Shown here: piece after piece, positions 1 to 11,049 of the stretch
Position numbering within the stretch: position 1 is the stretch's first letter
How the letters are laid out: the number at the start of each line of letters is the position of its first letter
Source: Ursus arctos
Lineage: Eukaryota > Chordata > Mammalia > Carnivora > Ursidae
Direction of reading: 5' to 3'
DNA length: 64,000 bases
Assembly (NCBI RefSeq): GCF_023065955.2
Contig: NW_026622808.1
Span: 39,010,475 to 39,074,474, forward strand
Notes under the pieces: model-generated
What the model was told of the DNA's origin: nothing
The model's input: only the letters and a program-made list of their open reading frames with translations
The model's database searches: none
Made by a program: the position numbers and the translations under genes

Positions 1-673
1 AAATGCTTCACCATCAATACTAACCTTGAGAGTTGTTTGCAGAGAAACTACTTGCTCATATGGAGTCAACGCTCCCCATAAAATTATCTACACCCAGCAG
101 TGTCAAACAAGATAGCAGGGTGGAGGAAGACACACAAAGCATGAGATTTCTCCTGGACCCTTGATTCTTCTGGTATTTTTCAGAAGTTACCCAAGAACGT
201 AAGTATTAATCAGATGATATAAAAAGTTTATGCACAGTCAACATCAAGGGAACAAGTCAACATACCACCTTTTCTTCACAGAAAATGAGCAACAGACACA
301 ACTGAGAAAATAAGAAGGAAGAAAAACAGTTTCTGCTATTAAAACCTGGAATATATAACCAGATCAAAGAGGAAGCCTGATGCAATTATGAAGTCATTTG
401 GGGAAAAACTCAATTAGCTGGGAACGGAAGCCCGGATGGAACTTCCTAACCAAGACTATTTACATAATTTTTAGGTGGACAGAGACCTAGGTTATATCTT
501 AGGGGAAAAAAATCATAAGCAAAAGTATTTATGAACAATTATTTTCTAGTGACTTTTTACCACAAATAAACTCGGTCAAAATAGAGCTACTGATTAACTG
601 AAAAATTTTAAAGGCAGTTGAGATGTAAACTTTGTCAACATCACAAATTTACTCTTTGAATTCAGAACTACAG
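1..673. other. Unique AT-rich sequence, nothing recognised
   Basis: There is no credible exon, SINE or clear LINE match. The sequence is AT-rich and probably contains very old repeat debris that I cannot name. Confidence 0.5.
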
Positions 674-785
674 TTTCCCTTCCCCTTCTCCCTCCCTTCC
701 TTCCTTTTCTTCCTCCTTTCCATCTTTCCTTCTTTCTTTTCTTTCCTTCCTTCCTCTTTTCCTTCCTTCCTTTTCTTTCTTTTTA
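674..785. repeat. Polypyrimidine (CCTT/CTTT)n low-complexity tract
   Basis: About 110 bases are almost purely C and T on the plus strand, with repeating CTTCCTTCC and CTTTCTTT blocks. This is an imperfect microsatellite that could form purine/pyrimidine triplex structure. Confidence 0.9.
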
Positions 786-1214
786 ACCGTGGGTGACTCA
801 GAAGGAATATGCTTCTGGATATATAAACTTAGAAGTTGCACATACTTTTACCTAAATCATGCACACATCATGGAGACAAAAGAACTTTCCTTCTCCAATT
901 CTCATAGCCCGTTCAGATCTGCATTTGATAACAGTATGGTTTTTATCTATTTGCTTTTCTTTGGTGTCCATGGATGGAATCTGAACCACAAAAACAGTAA
1001 TTTAACCTTATTCATACTAACATTAAAATAGCAAGTGTCCACAGGCACTTTTTTGTATTTACCTCACTGCTTGCTCTGGAGTATGAGATGGTCTTTGTAA
1101 CTGGAAAATACTGGACATCAAAAGTGCCCCTCCATGGAGAATCATGTTAAAATCACAGAGAATCATATTAAAGTAAACTAGGATCCATTTACTTTATGCA
1201 ATAATAAGCAGCAT

Positions 1215-1830
1215 TTAAAAAAATAAGACCTATCCTTCACTGAGTGAATGGATAAACCGTGGTACATCCATACAATGAAATATAATTGCAGTGATAAAAA
1301 AGAAGTGAGTTCTCAAGCCGCAAAAAAGACACGGAGGAAACTAAAATTCTTATTACTAAGTGAAAGAAGCCAGTCTGAAAAGGCTACATGCTGTATGTAT
1401 GACATTCTGGAAAAGGCAAAGCTACGGAGACAGTAAAAAGATCCTTGGTTGCCAGGGGTTGGGGGAGGGAGGGATGAACAGGCAGAGCACAGAGGATTTT
1501 CAGGGCAGTGGCACTGTTCTGTAAGATGCTATCACGGTGGGTATCTGGCATCACACATTTGTCAAAAGCTACAGAATGTACAACATCCAGTGAAGTCTAA
1601 TGTAAACTATGGACTTTGGGTAATAATCATGTGTCAGTGTAGGTTCATTGATTAAAACAACGGTACCACTCTGGTGGAAGATGATGATGGGGGAGAGGAC
1701 TCTGCCCGTGTAGGGTGGGAGGGTGTATGGAAACTCTCTGCACTGTCTGCTCAATTTTGCTATGAAACTAAAACTGCTCTAAACAATAAAGACTATTAAA
1801 AAGGAAAAAAAAAACCCACAAATTGCAAAA
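1215..1830 (+). mobile_element. L1 3' end fragment (old L1M type)
   Basis: The sequence has typical LINE-1 3' features: GAATGGATAAACCGTGGTACATCC, the cue ACTAAGTGAAAGAAGCCAGTCTGAAAAGGC, then GGTTGCCAGGGGTTGGGGG, and a terminal ACAATAAAG followed by an A-rich tail. It is 5'-truncated and diverged, with no intact frame. Confidence 0.85.
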
Positions 1831-1839
1831 TAAAACAAA

Positions 1840-2280
1840 AAATGGCAACACTTATGTCTGTAAAAAGCTGCCACAAGCTAATTTTTATATCTCTATCTAT
1901 ATGTCTAACTAGGTCTAAATACCTGGAAGGAGACTAAACTGATAACCAAGATTATACCTGAGGAGACACATGAAACCAGGGCATCATCAGGGGACTGTTA
2001 GTTCTATCGCTGTTTGATTTTTTTTTAATGATGAAAACTGTGTGCAGAATTACTTATGTATTAAAAATAAAACGATTTTTCTCTTTAAAATATTCACTTC
2101 ATATTTTATGCTAAAGAGGTACAAAGGAAATTACAAATATCATGACATTTTAGCCCTAAATATGTCAGAATGCATCTCTAACAAATAAAAACATTTTTCT
2201 ACCCTAAAACTAATTTTTCTCATAAGAGAAGAAGCAGAAAAGATCTCCTACTAAAATATTGGGGTGACTCAATCTATTTC
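1840..2280. other. AT-rich unique sequence
   Basis: No recognisable gene or repeat family. The last ten bases (AATCTATTTC) are the target-site duplication of the SINE that follows. Confidence 0.5.
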
Positions 2281-2509
2281 TTTTTTTAAAGATTTATTTA
2301 TTTGAGAGAGAGAGAGAGAGAGAGAGAGCAAGCACAGGTGCGTACAAGTGCACCTGAGCAGGCGGAGGAGGGGCAGAGGGAAAGAATCGCAAGCAGACTC
2401 CCCACTGAGCACAAGCCCCAGGTAGGGCTTGATCTCATGACCCTGAGATCCCGATCAGAGTGGAAATCAAGAGTCTGACGCTCAACTGACTGAGCCACCC
2501 AGGCATCCC
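2281..2509 (-). mobile_element. CAN SINE (tRNA-derived), minus strand
   Basis: It starts with the T-rich tail complement (TTTTTTTAAAGATTTATTTATT) and a (GA)n block, and ends CTGAGCCACCCAGGCATCCC. The duplication AATCTATTTC flanks it at 2271-2280 and 2516-2525. The ATG-to-stop frame across it is a SINE frame, not a gene. Confidence 0.93.
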
Positions 2510-2525
2510 TCAATTAATCTATTTC

Positions 2526-3440
2526 AAAAAGGTAATGAGATATCAAAGAAAAACCTAAATACAACTGTTGAGAATTGATTTAATGGTTATTGCAAGGTTT
2601 TCTTAAAAACATTATCATCATTATTCCAGCCCCTTACTTCTATACAACATTTTATATTCTCTCCTTTAAAACACTAACAACTTCACATACCAACAGGTTA
2701 AAATTAATTATATTTGTTGCATTTTTTATTTCAGTCATTTGAATTACAAAAGTAATACAATGCAAAAGACCTATCACAGTAGATCGAGTGTCTTAACCAA
2801 GAATTCCTAATTTAGAATTCTCAGCCCCCCAAGAAGTGCATGGACAAAATTCAGGGCATCTGTGAACTTGGATGGAAAAAAAAATACATCTTTAGTTTCA
2901 TTAACAACTGAAATCTAGCATTTTCTTCCAGTATATATGAAGGCCACAGATTGCAGAAGCATTAGCAGACCCATGACTTTGTCACCATAGAATCATTATA
3001 TTTTCAAACCACAGAATAGTTGAAGCAGGTATTTCAAAATATCACCCTGTAGAAGCTGTATTAGTTATTAGACTTGTTGCCAGATCTTGTTACTTAAAGC
3101 ATTAATCAAGAAGCACATGTGTAACTCTTACCACAAATTTGAAATTTAAATATTTTGATAACTGCATTTCAATATAACTATAATTTTAGGCACATAGAGA
3201 TGGCCTTCTAGGGGGAAGGGGAGTTCATAAGTTTCCCAAGATGCCAAAGGTTAAGAACCCAGGAACTGAAGCTCCCCTTCTCATAATTCCATCCTCCAAA
3301 AAGCCACTTCCCACGATGCAGTGCATGCTCCTTGAGGACATGCTTATTCCTTTACGTGAACAAACATATAAAAACATCTAGGAACATAATTTATATTTTA
3401 TGTGCTCTGTCATTGTGTTTTACACATATATTTTATAATA
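2526..3440. other. AT-rich unique sequence
   Basis: No exon or named repeat is supported. Faint old LINE similarity is possible. Confidence 0.45.
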
Positions 3441-3444
3441 TAAG

Positions 3445-3565
3445 TCTCTAGAGAATTTGGATATTCATGCTGTTTCCAGCTTTTGGCTATTATAAAAAAA
3501 ATTGCTGTAATAAAACTCCTTGGATATGTCTCTTCATAGACTGGTATTTTTTAAAAATTTTGCAA
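3445..3565 (-). mobile_element. L1 fragment, minus strand
   Basis: The string ATTCATGCTGTTTCCAGCTTTTGGCTATTATAAA...GCTGTAATAAAACTCCTTGG matches the antisense of the conserved L1 region that reads GTTTCCAATTTTTGGCTATTATAAATAATGCTGC in many copies. It is short and diverged. Confidence 0.6.
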
Positions 3566-3664
3566 TCAGTTCTATTTATGGATCACTTGGGCCAAGAACA
3601 AATATCTTCAAATTTAACCACAAAGTCTATTTTGTATTATGAAATCAACAGAATAACAGCTAGT

Positions 3665-3825
3665 ATTTTTGTCCTCACTCTGGGCCGGGTCCTAAGTCCT
3701 TTACGTGAACTAACTCATTTTAATCTTCACACCCCTAAGGTGGGACACTGTTTTGATTTCAGTTTACAGGTGAGGAAACTGAAGTGCAGAGCGGTGTTCG
3801 GCCTCTAAGCTCCCAAAGTGTGTGG
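3665..3825 (-). mobile_element. MIR SINE, minus strand
   Basis: It shows the MIR core in antisense: GAACTAACTCATTTTAATCTTCAC, then TTTACAGGTGAGGAAACTGAAG. Ancient mammalian-wide element. Confidence 0.8.
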
Positions 3826-3835
3826 TTCTCATGAC

Positions 3836-4735
3836 AAATTCAAACAAACAGGTATTCTCAGAGCATGAGAAGTCTCATTTAACATGGGTCCCATCAACGT
3901 CACTTTGAAGGGAGTAGTAAATGATGACTGACACTTTGTTACATCATCACCTTCTGAGAGCGTGTCCTGAAGCACCTTAGAATTTCATTGTCACTGTACA
4001 TTTCAAGAGGTAGATCAAAGAGTAAGGATCACAGTGATTTTTACAACCCACCACCTAATCAATTAGGCCGAAGGCTAGACGGAATGTGTCTAGTGTCAAT
4101 AATGAGCACATTTGCCATCAGAGATGGTAGCACCACCTTGGACGCAACATAGGGTCTCCACTACATCAGGCCCAAGCAATTTCATAGGCAATGACAGAAG
4201 ATCATAAATCCAAAATAGAACACAGGCCAACAGGTTAAATATAAGCATATGTTAATGAAGACCCAATCTCAGTACAGGCCTGGTCTCCTCGGCCATAAGA
4301 GCCTTATTAGACTCTCCCAGGTAATTCATCAAGGCCCCATGCTGGCCAAGGCAAGGTCAATCTCTCTCCCCAGTTAGCAAGTGCCAGAACAGACCATAAG
4401 AAACCAAACCACAGAAACGGTATCTTTTTTAATTATCTGGACTCTGCTGAGTAGAGATAAAATAATCCCTGCTTCTATTCCATGTCTGCCTTGACCTATC
4501 CTAGCAATGAAACGTCATTTAGGTTAATCGAGACAAGAAAGCTCTGTCCCCTTTTTATGCCTATTCTCGTGCTTTGAGCATCCATATAACAGGGTTAGTC
4601 ATCAGAAAGCACGGGTAACAAAAATGTCATAAACCTCAAAGGTGGTTTGCCAATAAGAGCTGAATGTCCTATACATCATCTCCTGCCGGAAGCCACAGAG
4701 CCAAATGCTTTCATTTTCCTCCCAGCCTGGAGGCA
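3836..4735. other. Unique sequence, no gene seen
   Basis: Unremarkable intron-like sequence with several short low-complexity patches. No splice-flanked open frame was convincing. Confidence 0.45.
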
Positions 4736-4741
4736 GGGTGG

Positions 4742-4880
4742 GGAAGCTGTGGAATCCAACCATCCTGGGCTTGAATCTACCATAGCTGGGACTTTGAGCA
4801 AATTGCTTCTCTCTCTGAGGCTCAACTTTTCTTCATCTTCAAAAGCATATGATAACATCTGTGGATTAAATGGATCTTAT
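4742..4880 (+). mobile_element. MIR SINE
   Basis: It retains CTTGAATCTACCATAGCTGGGACTTTGAGCAAATTGCTTCTCTCTCTGAGGCTCA, the diverged MIR equivalent of the tail of the tRNA part and core. Confidence 0.7.
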
Positions 4881-5231
4881 ACCACCCCAGTCATGGTTCA
4901 GCCACCTGCTCCCATGGGAAGCCCCTTCAGCAGGGAAGGACTGCCCCACCACTAGCTCTACCTTGACCAGCTCCAACCTCACCGGTCACGAGGGGGGCCT
5001 GGGCCCCGCCAGGGGTGACAGGAGGGGCTCTTCCCAAAGAGGCGGTATAAGCAAATGCCCCATATGAAGTCACAGACTCAGCAAGGGACCAGCAACACAG
5101 CCGAAAGAGGAATGGGCCAGAGCAACCTGAGAACAATCTCTACTCCGAGTTTCTGAACAAGATTCACCTGCTCTGAACTGTATTGCCACCTCTCACTTCC
5201 AGAAGGGGTACAGACCTGTTCACGAGTTTTA

Positions 5232-6110
5232 AAATATTTGTACCCTTCCAGCCAGGAATTTCATATTTTATCCATTTTATCCTCCTGATATAAGATGACA
5301 CAGATATTCTTGAATGCCTGCCAGTGTTATGTATAATAGTGAAAAGTTATAATCTATCTAAATATCCAATGAAGTTTTGGTTAAAAAAATTGGTGCGTCC
5401 ATTTGACAAAGTACTGTATGGTTATTAAAAATAACATTCTTAAAGAATGTTTTAGGATGTGGTGACATGATCTCAATGTAGTAAATGAAAAATTCAGGAA
5501 TAAATTAGTATGTGCTATGATCCTAATTTTTAAAAATTTGTGCTTGTATAAACTTACGTATACATGCTACTTAGGGCCAGTTTGCAGACAGGCAAGGCAA
5601 CAATAAACATTAAACTCAGCAGAGCAAGGGGTTCTCCTTTGCTGTTAAGGGCACGTTTCCTCAGTTGCATTGGTAGCTGCTTTTTACGTTATCCTCAATG
5701 CCATTTTGTATGTCTGCAATATTCGTGGTGAAAAATTTTAAAGTGTGCGTATAATGCCAAGAAGGTAATACATCAAAATGTAGCTACTGCTTGGAGGTGG
5801 GATTATTAATGACCTCTCCTGCTCACAATGTCCAAATTTTTTTTTAAGATTTTTTATTTATTTATTTGACAGAGATAGAGACAGCCAGCGAGAGAGGGAA
5901 CACAAGCAGGGGGAGTGGGAGTGGAAGAAGCAGGCTCATAGCGGAAGAGCCTGATGTGGGGCTCGATCCCATAACTCCGGGATCACGCCCTGAGCCGAAG
6001 GCAGACGCTCAACTGCTGTGCCACCCAGGCGCCCCCTCACAATGTCCAAATTTTCTACAAAGAACGTGTATTCCTTTTCATCTTTTACACTGTCTTTATC
6101 ACTGGAAACT
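5232..6110 (+). mobile_element. Old L1/HAL1-like 3' fragment interrupted by a SINE
   Basis: The left part contains ATATCCAATGAAGTTTTGG and GTACTGTATGGTTATTAAAAATAAC. The right part resumes after the SINE with AATTTTCTACAAAGAACGTGTATTCCTTTT, typical of the 3' terminal region. The SINE insertion at 5841-6035 splits the element. Confidence 0.65.
5841..6035 (-). mobile_element. Young CAN SINE with perfect 19-bp target-site duplication, minus strand
   Basis: A full-length copy, ending TGCCACCCAGGCGCCCC. The duplication CTCACAATGTCCAAATTTT is identical at 5822-5840 and 6036-6054, so this insertion is recent on the carnivore timescale. The GATCACGCCCTGAGC block is the arctoid/ursid-type subfamily in antisense. 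Confidence 0.97.
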
Positions 6111-8141
6111 ATTTTTATGCCCACCTCAGAACTCACTTGGTTTTTAAGAGAGGATGCTTGGTGCTAAGCAGTGCCCTCCGTCAGTGGCACACCTGGCTCC
6201 TCCACCACCCTGTTTCCTGGGACACGATGAACCCCGGCTCTTCACTTAGGCATCTCTCCCCCGTTAGAAGTTAAACCAGAAAAGTGCTGTGGGGGAAGCA
6301 ATGTCCCTGAAACCATCCCACTCGCATCCTCTGACGTGAGAAGAGATTTGTAGGCGGCTGTTAGGAGCATTCTCCACTCTGCAATTTGTTCTCAAAAGTA
6401 TAGGTTGCCTTTTTTTTTTTTTTTTTCTGGAATATTTTGCGTTCTATCCTGCCAGGAAGCTGGGGGCTCAGCCAGTGGCTTGGGTAAAGTGGTGGGAAAA
6501 ATCAGAGAACGATTATAGCGTCAACTAGCATGGACATTCCATCACCATTTATTTTTCACCAAGTGCTGGGGGTGGAGGGTGGGAGAGTAACTCTTCGGAG
6601 ATACGTCACTAGGCCTTAAGACCCTTCCGATTCCCTTTTCAAAAAGGAACTCTTAACATGGGTCTTGGCTGAGCTCCCTAGGGCCCATGAAATCACACAT
6701 CAACCTTGTAAAATTTTCTGAAGCCCAGATTCCCAAAAGAGTCCATGACCCCTTAAACAATGGAAGATCCCTGTCTGTAAGAATAAGCTCTTTTCTTAGC
6801 TTACGCACTTCTATTTGGTCTCTAAGCCCAAGTTCAGTAGGAGGTTAGAAGGAAAACTCCCTCCAGTTACCTATCAGAATCGTCATCTGAGGCTTTAAAC
6901 TAAAGCAAAATGTCAGTAGGAATGTTTGTTGTTACCATCACTCACACGCCCTGAGGGGCATACACATACGTTTTAATCAAAGGGGGAAGACTTCGTCTGG
7001 GTTAACATCTCCCAACTCTACATCACAGATATATTTCTTTGAAAGGGCTGTATGTGTTAAATTCTACTACACATTAGGAGGGTTCACTGTTTTCTTGTAT
7101 TTAAAAACTAATCTAGCAGCACGTACATACCAAGAGCTCAATGTGCATGCAACGCTGGGTTGGAACACAGTGGAAACTTGACCATGATCCCCAAAGAACC
7201 CCATCCCTTCATCTAGTAACTTCTTATTGAAAGCGCACATCTGATGAATATCTTTCCACTTCTTAAATGGAATCAAAATTGAGAGTTACTAATATTACTT
7301 TCCCAAGCCCTCACATCCTCCCATATGAGTCATCTGTCGGAACCCACCTTCTTTTCAGATACTTTCCACAACACACAGAAACAGACTCAAGCCACTCTTC
7401 AGAAATGCTGCTGTTTAGTTAAGGGACTGGTGACTACTGGATATCACCATTTTAAAGCATCTTTAAGTAGCCTACATAGGCCATTTATTTGTTAGAACAA
7501 TTCATTTATGGGACTCAGCCTTCATGGCAAAACATCTTCTCATGAGTGGCTCCTCCCACCACTTCAATTCAATGGACCTCAGCTGTGAGACACTGAAAAT
7601 CAGTACCACTTCTCCTGAGGCCCTGGCTGGATCTGTCACACATCCTGTCATTCCCATATGACTGGGATTGTCAGTAAACCTGGAACATGCCAGTTTTCAT
7701 GTCTTCCAACAGCTTCTAGGAGACTAGGATCTTTCTAACTTTTACAATTATTATAATACCTTGTGACAATATTTGGAGGAAACTCTGCTGAGGTTCTAGA
7801 ATCTGTCTACCAAGATTCAGGAAAAATGCCAGGCAAATTAGAAAGGAATCTGGCCATAGCTGAATCCCTAAGCATAAAGGTAGATTTCTTTTCTATACAA
7901 GTTTCTCTATTGTGACAAAACATGATATGAGATAGTTAAAAAAAGAGAGAGAGAGAAATATCCTTTGCAGCTGCACCAAGAGAAAAGAAGTCAGATGGCT
8001 GATTACATGAGACTTAAGTGATCTTAAGAGAAGGAGAGGTTATTGATACTAATCAGCACAAAAACCAAATCACAATTCGTAATTGCAAATAATCCTTTCA
8101 TATGAGAGGTTCATGGATTTTTGATTAAAAAAACTTCTAGA
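6111..8141. other. Unique sequence, no gene seen
   Basis: Two kilobases of ordinary intron-like sequence with a poly-T run near 6412-6426 and a (GA)n patch near 7940-7957. No convincing exon or named repeat is present. Confidence 0.45.
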
Positions 8142-8340
8142 GGGGCGCCTGGGTGGCACAGCGGTTAAGCGTCTGCCTTCGGCTCAGGGCGTGATCCCGC
8201 GTTATGGGATCGAGCCCCACATCAGGCTCCTCTGCTGGGAGCCTGCTTCTTCCTCTCCCACTCCCCCTGCTTGTGCTCCCTCTCTCGATGGCTGTCTCTG
8301 TCTCTATCGAATAAATAAATAAAATCTTTAAAAAAAAAAA
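8142..8340 (+). mobile_element. Young CAN SINE (GGCGTGATCCC subtype)
   Basis: It opens GGGGCGCCTGGGTGGCACAG, contains GGCTCAGGGCGTGATCCCG and ends AATAAATAAATAAAATCTTT plus poly-A. The duplication AAACTTCTAGA flanks it on both sides. Confidence 0.97.
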
Positions 8341-8344
8341 AAAC

Positions 8345-8619
8345 TTCTAGAGACGTGTGTTCCTGAAAAATAAATATAATAAATAAAATGTAGTTGAAGA
8401 AATATGTATGATGAGATGTGATCTTAAAGTCTTGCCTGAATCACTACATCTCCCTGGGCTTCTACCCTTCATTTTCAAAGTGAGAGGATAGAACTATATG
8501 ATGGCTAAGAGCTCTCTGAATTCGGCAAGTCAATGATCCTAATAATTACCACAAAATTAAAAACATTCAAACACACACAAAAAACTTGTTGCGGCTAAGG
8601 GAAGTTTCATAGACTTTAC
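8345..8619. other. AT-rich unique sequence
   Basis: Intron-like sequence leading to the candidate exon donor at 8619. No repeat family is recognised. Confidence 0.4.
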
Positions 8620-8838
8620 CTGTCAATAATAAAATATTCAGTGAGTAAAGTAAAACCTAGAAGAACATCATTTTTTTGTCCTGTTACCATGGTATCCAAG
8701 TAAACTGGTACAACTCCATCAATTTGATGGTCTAAAGACTGGAACAAACACCATATGGTGAAAAAAAGATGCCCAAGTACATTAATTAGATGCCAGCTCA
8801 GGCTCGCTCCATTATGACAATTTGCGCCACACAAAATT
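8620..8838 (-). other. Unidentified splice-flanked open segment (candidate pseudo-exon or poison exon)
   Basis: On the minus strand an AT-rich tract ending TTTTAATTATTGCAG is followed by 219 bases and then GACAG|GTAAAG, so both splice sites look good. One frame is open throughout. It enters with the last base of a codon and leaves after two bases (phase 2 to 2), and encodes 73 residues including LCGANCHNGASLSW and DGVVPVYLDTMVTGQ. I do not recognise the peptide. It lies between the RKRKQST exon and the rest of ARHGEF3, but its phase does not match. Joined in phase 0 it would read NFVWRKLS and then stop, so inclusion would truncate the protein. It could be a poison exon, a pseudo-exon or chance; the open frame itself may be fortuitous. 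Confidence 0.3.
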
Positions 8839-8939
8839 CTGCAATAATTAAAAATAACTAAAAACATTGTTTATACTGGTAAATAAATGTTGTCAGATGA
8901 GAAACCCATGATCCATGTTCAACAAAGTTTCAAATTTTC

Positions 8940-9065
8940 ACAATGGTTTTAGAGGACTCTTTTTTTTTCACAAATGAGGAAACTGAGGCCAAGGTTGCTC
9001 TGTTAGCTACAGGAAGAGCGAGGACCATGACTCAGCTCTTAACTCTTAGCACAGAAGCCTTCTCA
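8940..9065 (-). mobile_element. MIR SINE, minus strand
   Basis: The core CAAATGAGGAAACTGAGGCC is followed by a diverged copy of the part that normally reads GAGCC/GAGTCA. Confidence 0.75.
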
Positions 9066-9069
9066 TCTC

Positions 9070-9425
9070 ACAACAATGGCGTCCGTGGTTTCTGCGGAGG
9101 AGAAAGACCAGGGACTAAAGTCGGATGGATCCACCATGCACAATGAGTGCGCTCTAAGGAAGTACACAAGATGAATGGACGCGGGGAGCCCAAGAGGACT
9201 GAATATCCACCCCCCAGCCCTTTGGTAATGAGTGCATCAGAGGCCCAGGTTGGCTTCCCAGTGATGTCACTGGGGAGACAAAGAGGCCATACAAAGAAAG
9301 GTGCTGGAATTAAGCAGCCAGGACATAGACCCCCAAATTCAAGAAAGCTCTTTACCTATATAATCACCAGCACTCGACTACCATGTCATTAAACATCTTT
9401 TGTAAACTTCTGCTTTTCAAGAAAA
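9070..9425. other. Unique sequence, no gene seen
   Basis: Open frames here are short and lack splice context. Nothing is recognised. Confidence 0.4.
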
Positions 9426-9439
9426 CTACAAGGCTCATA

Positions 9440-9660
9440 TTTGGTGGGTCCCTAGTATGTCCCAGGAAATGTGCTCAGTATTCTCACTTGTATTGTTTTA
9501 TTTGATCCTTACAACAATCCTGTTAGGTGAAGTCTTTTCATCTCTATTTTCCAGATGAAAAAACAGAGACAAGGAAAGGGGTCACATTAATGGTAAGTGT
9601 AGAATCTTGATTCAAGCGAAGATCTGTTAAATCCAAAGTCACCCACTCTGCCATGCTGCT
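9440..9660 (-). mobile_element. MIR SINE, minus strand
   Basis: It reads TTATTTGATCCTTACAACAATCCTGTTAGGTGAAG, then TTTTCCAGATGAAAAAACAGAGAC, the complement of the MIR core and 3' part. Confidence 0.85.
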
Positions 9661-10047
9661 GGAGACTTCTCCCAGCCTTTGGGCACTGGCTGCCTGAGTT
9701 GGGCCAATTCACTAACTTCCCTGAAAGGGGGACAAACATCTGACCATCTTCTGGAACCAGTCTCTAAAATGGCACAGTGGCATTTATCTAAATTGTACTC
9801 AGATGCACTGATGTCATAATTCATTTTTTGAGAGAAAGAACATGAGCAATAAACAACTTGACTTGCAAGCTTAAGTTGGCCACCCAACTTTCTCCAGTCA
9901 AATGAAATGTTTAAAAGAGCTTTCCCCAGGTCACAACTTCCATTGTCAGAAGCTGGAAGCCCCCTTAAAGCACACAGCATGTTAACAAATAGATTCAGAG
10001 ATGAGAGGTGTTCTCATGGCAGAGGCAATAGGAAGCACTGTACTTAC

Positions 10048-10110
10048 ACTTATGTCGAGACTGCAAAGGCTAACAGCATCCTCATCTTGGGTGCTCTGCT
10101 TGCGTTTTCG
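10048..10110 (-). CDS. ARHGEF3: ARHGEF3 alternative N-terminal coding exon (internal, 21 codons)
   Basis: Read on the minus strand, a pyrimidine-rich acceptor (ATTTGTTTTGCAG) is followed by 63 bases with no stop and then a consensus donor, AGT|GTAAGT. The exon is in phase 0 at both ends. It encodes RKRKQSTQDEDAVSLC followed by SLDIS: a basic, nuclear-localisation-like start and then an acidic/serine stretch. From family knowledge this is the N-terminal segment of longer isoforms of ARHGEF3 (XPLN), a Dbl-family exchange factor acting on RhoA and RhoB. The paralogue NET1 has a parallel segment, KRKRREKDDDVVSL, joined to the shared EPSNKRV sequence. The EPSNKRV exon and the DH and PH domain exons are not in this window and should lie to the left. 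The arrangement implies an upstream alternative promoter. The gene identification is from recalled protein sequence; the splice sites and frame are directly visible. Confidence 0.85.
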
Positions 10111-10535
10111 CTGCAAAACAAATGATAAAGTTCAAATGTAGACCGGGATTATGGCTTTGATTAAGGAAAGAAAATAAAAGCAACCAATTGAACGGCATAT
10201 GCAATCCTTGTCGTTTCTATCATGTTTTCCCCAAAACTTTAACCAATCTATGTAAATGAACAATTCTAAGAAAGCCTCAGAAATCACGGGAAGCTTTTAA
10301 ACTCTAAGGTAATTGGTTTACATTATTGTGCTTATTCCTGCTGCTACAATTCTTTCTTTCTGCATTTCCTTTTTTCCTAAGTGTCTCTATATTTCAAGAC
10401 TCAGAAATTTAGATACAAAGTTCAGATTCTGGCTAACTTGGGAGAAGAAACTAAACTGGAAAGAAAACTGAATTCACTTAAAGATGTTTCATTTTTAGAG
10501 CTCCTTTGAAATTTGTTCTAAACTTCATCCAGGGT
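10111..10535. other. Intron upstream of the RKRKQST exon; unique sequence
   Basis: Immediately 5' (minus strand) of the exon. It holds the acceptor tract and otherwise no recognised elements. Confidence 0.5.
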
Positions 10536-10539
10536 CCTG

Positions 10540-10680
10540 ATATAATCACAGAACCAGAATGCTGGAACAAACCTTAGACATCATGTCTAACCTTTCTATT
10601 TTACAGCCATAAACACCAAGAAAAATCATTACTTGAATGGGAGAAAATTGAATTTGAAATGACCTTATGACCAAGGAAGT
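10540..10680 (-). mobile_element. MIR3-like fragment
   Basis: The string AGAATGCTGGAACAAACCTTAGACATCATGTCTAACC...TTTTACAG resembles the MIR3-type block that typically reads GGAACCTTAGAGATCATCTAGTCCAAC. Confidence 0.55.
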
Positions 10681-10684
10681 CTGC

Positions 10685-11045
10685 CAGGTTAGATGTGGAA
10701 AATATATTTTCTTCTTTATAAAAAGAAATCAATTCCATCTACAAACCATAATAAAACTCATCAAAGATACATTCACCTCTCTTCTACCTCCCAGCTCAAC
10801 CAACCAGGCAAGCTGAGTCCCTAATTTGTGACTTGCTATGTCTCCTGATCTTGGCAGAAACCTACAAAAGGACCAGAATCACTGGCATGCAGTTCCCCTG
10901 GAGTCCAGAGACATCTGGAGTCTTCAATCCCTAAAGACCTCTTCAATCCCTAAATCCTCTTTCTCCTCCTCTATCATACCCTGAGCAGGAAAGACAGAGA
11001 GTGGAAAGCGACCAGAGCCACCCTTGTCTATCTCACTATAATTGT
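10685..11045. other. Unique sequence
   Basis: No gene or named repeat is supported. Confidence 0.4.
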
Positions 11046-11049
11046 TCTA

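Noticed and set aside
2298..2513. 71-codon minus-strand open frame
   Set aside because: It lies entirely within a CAN SINE; similar AWVAQSVE-type peptides recur at other SINEs in the window.
8142..8340. tRNA gene
   Set aside because: The tRNA-like head belongs to a SINE with poly-A tail and target duplication; no functional cloverleaf.
1..10047. The EPSNKRV exon and DH/PH domain exons of ARHGEF3
   Set aside because: Searched by eye on the minus strand and not found; they should lie left of the window.
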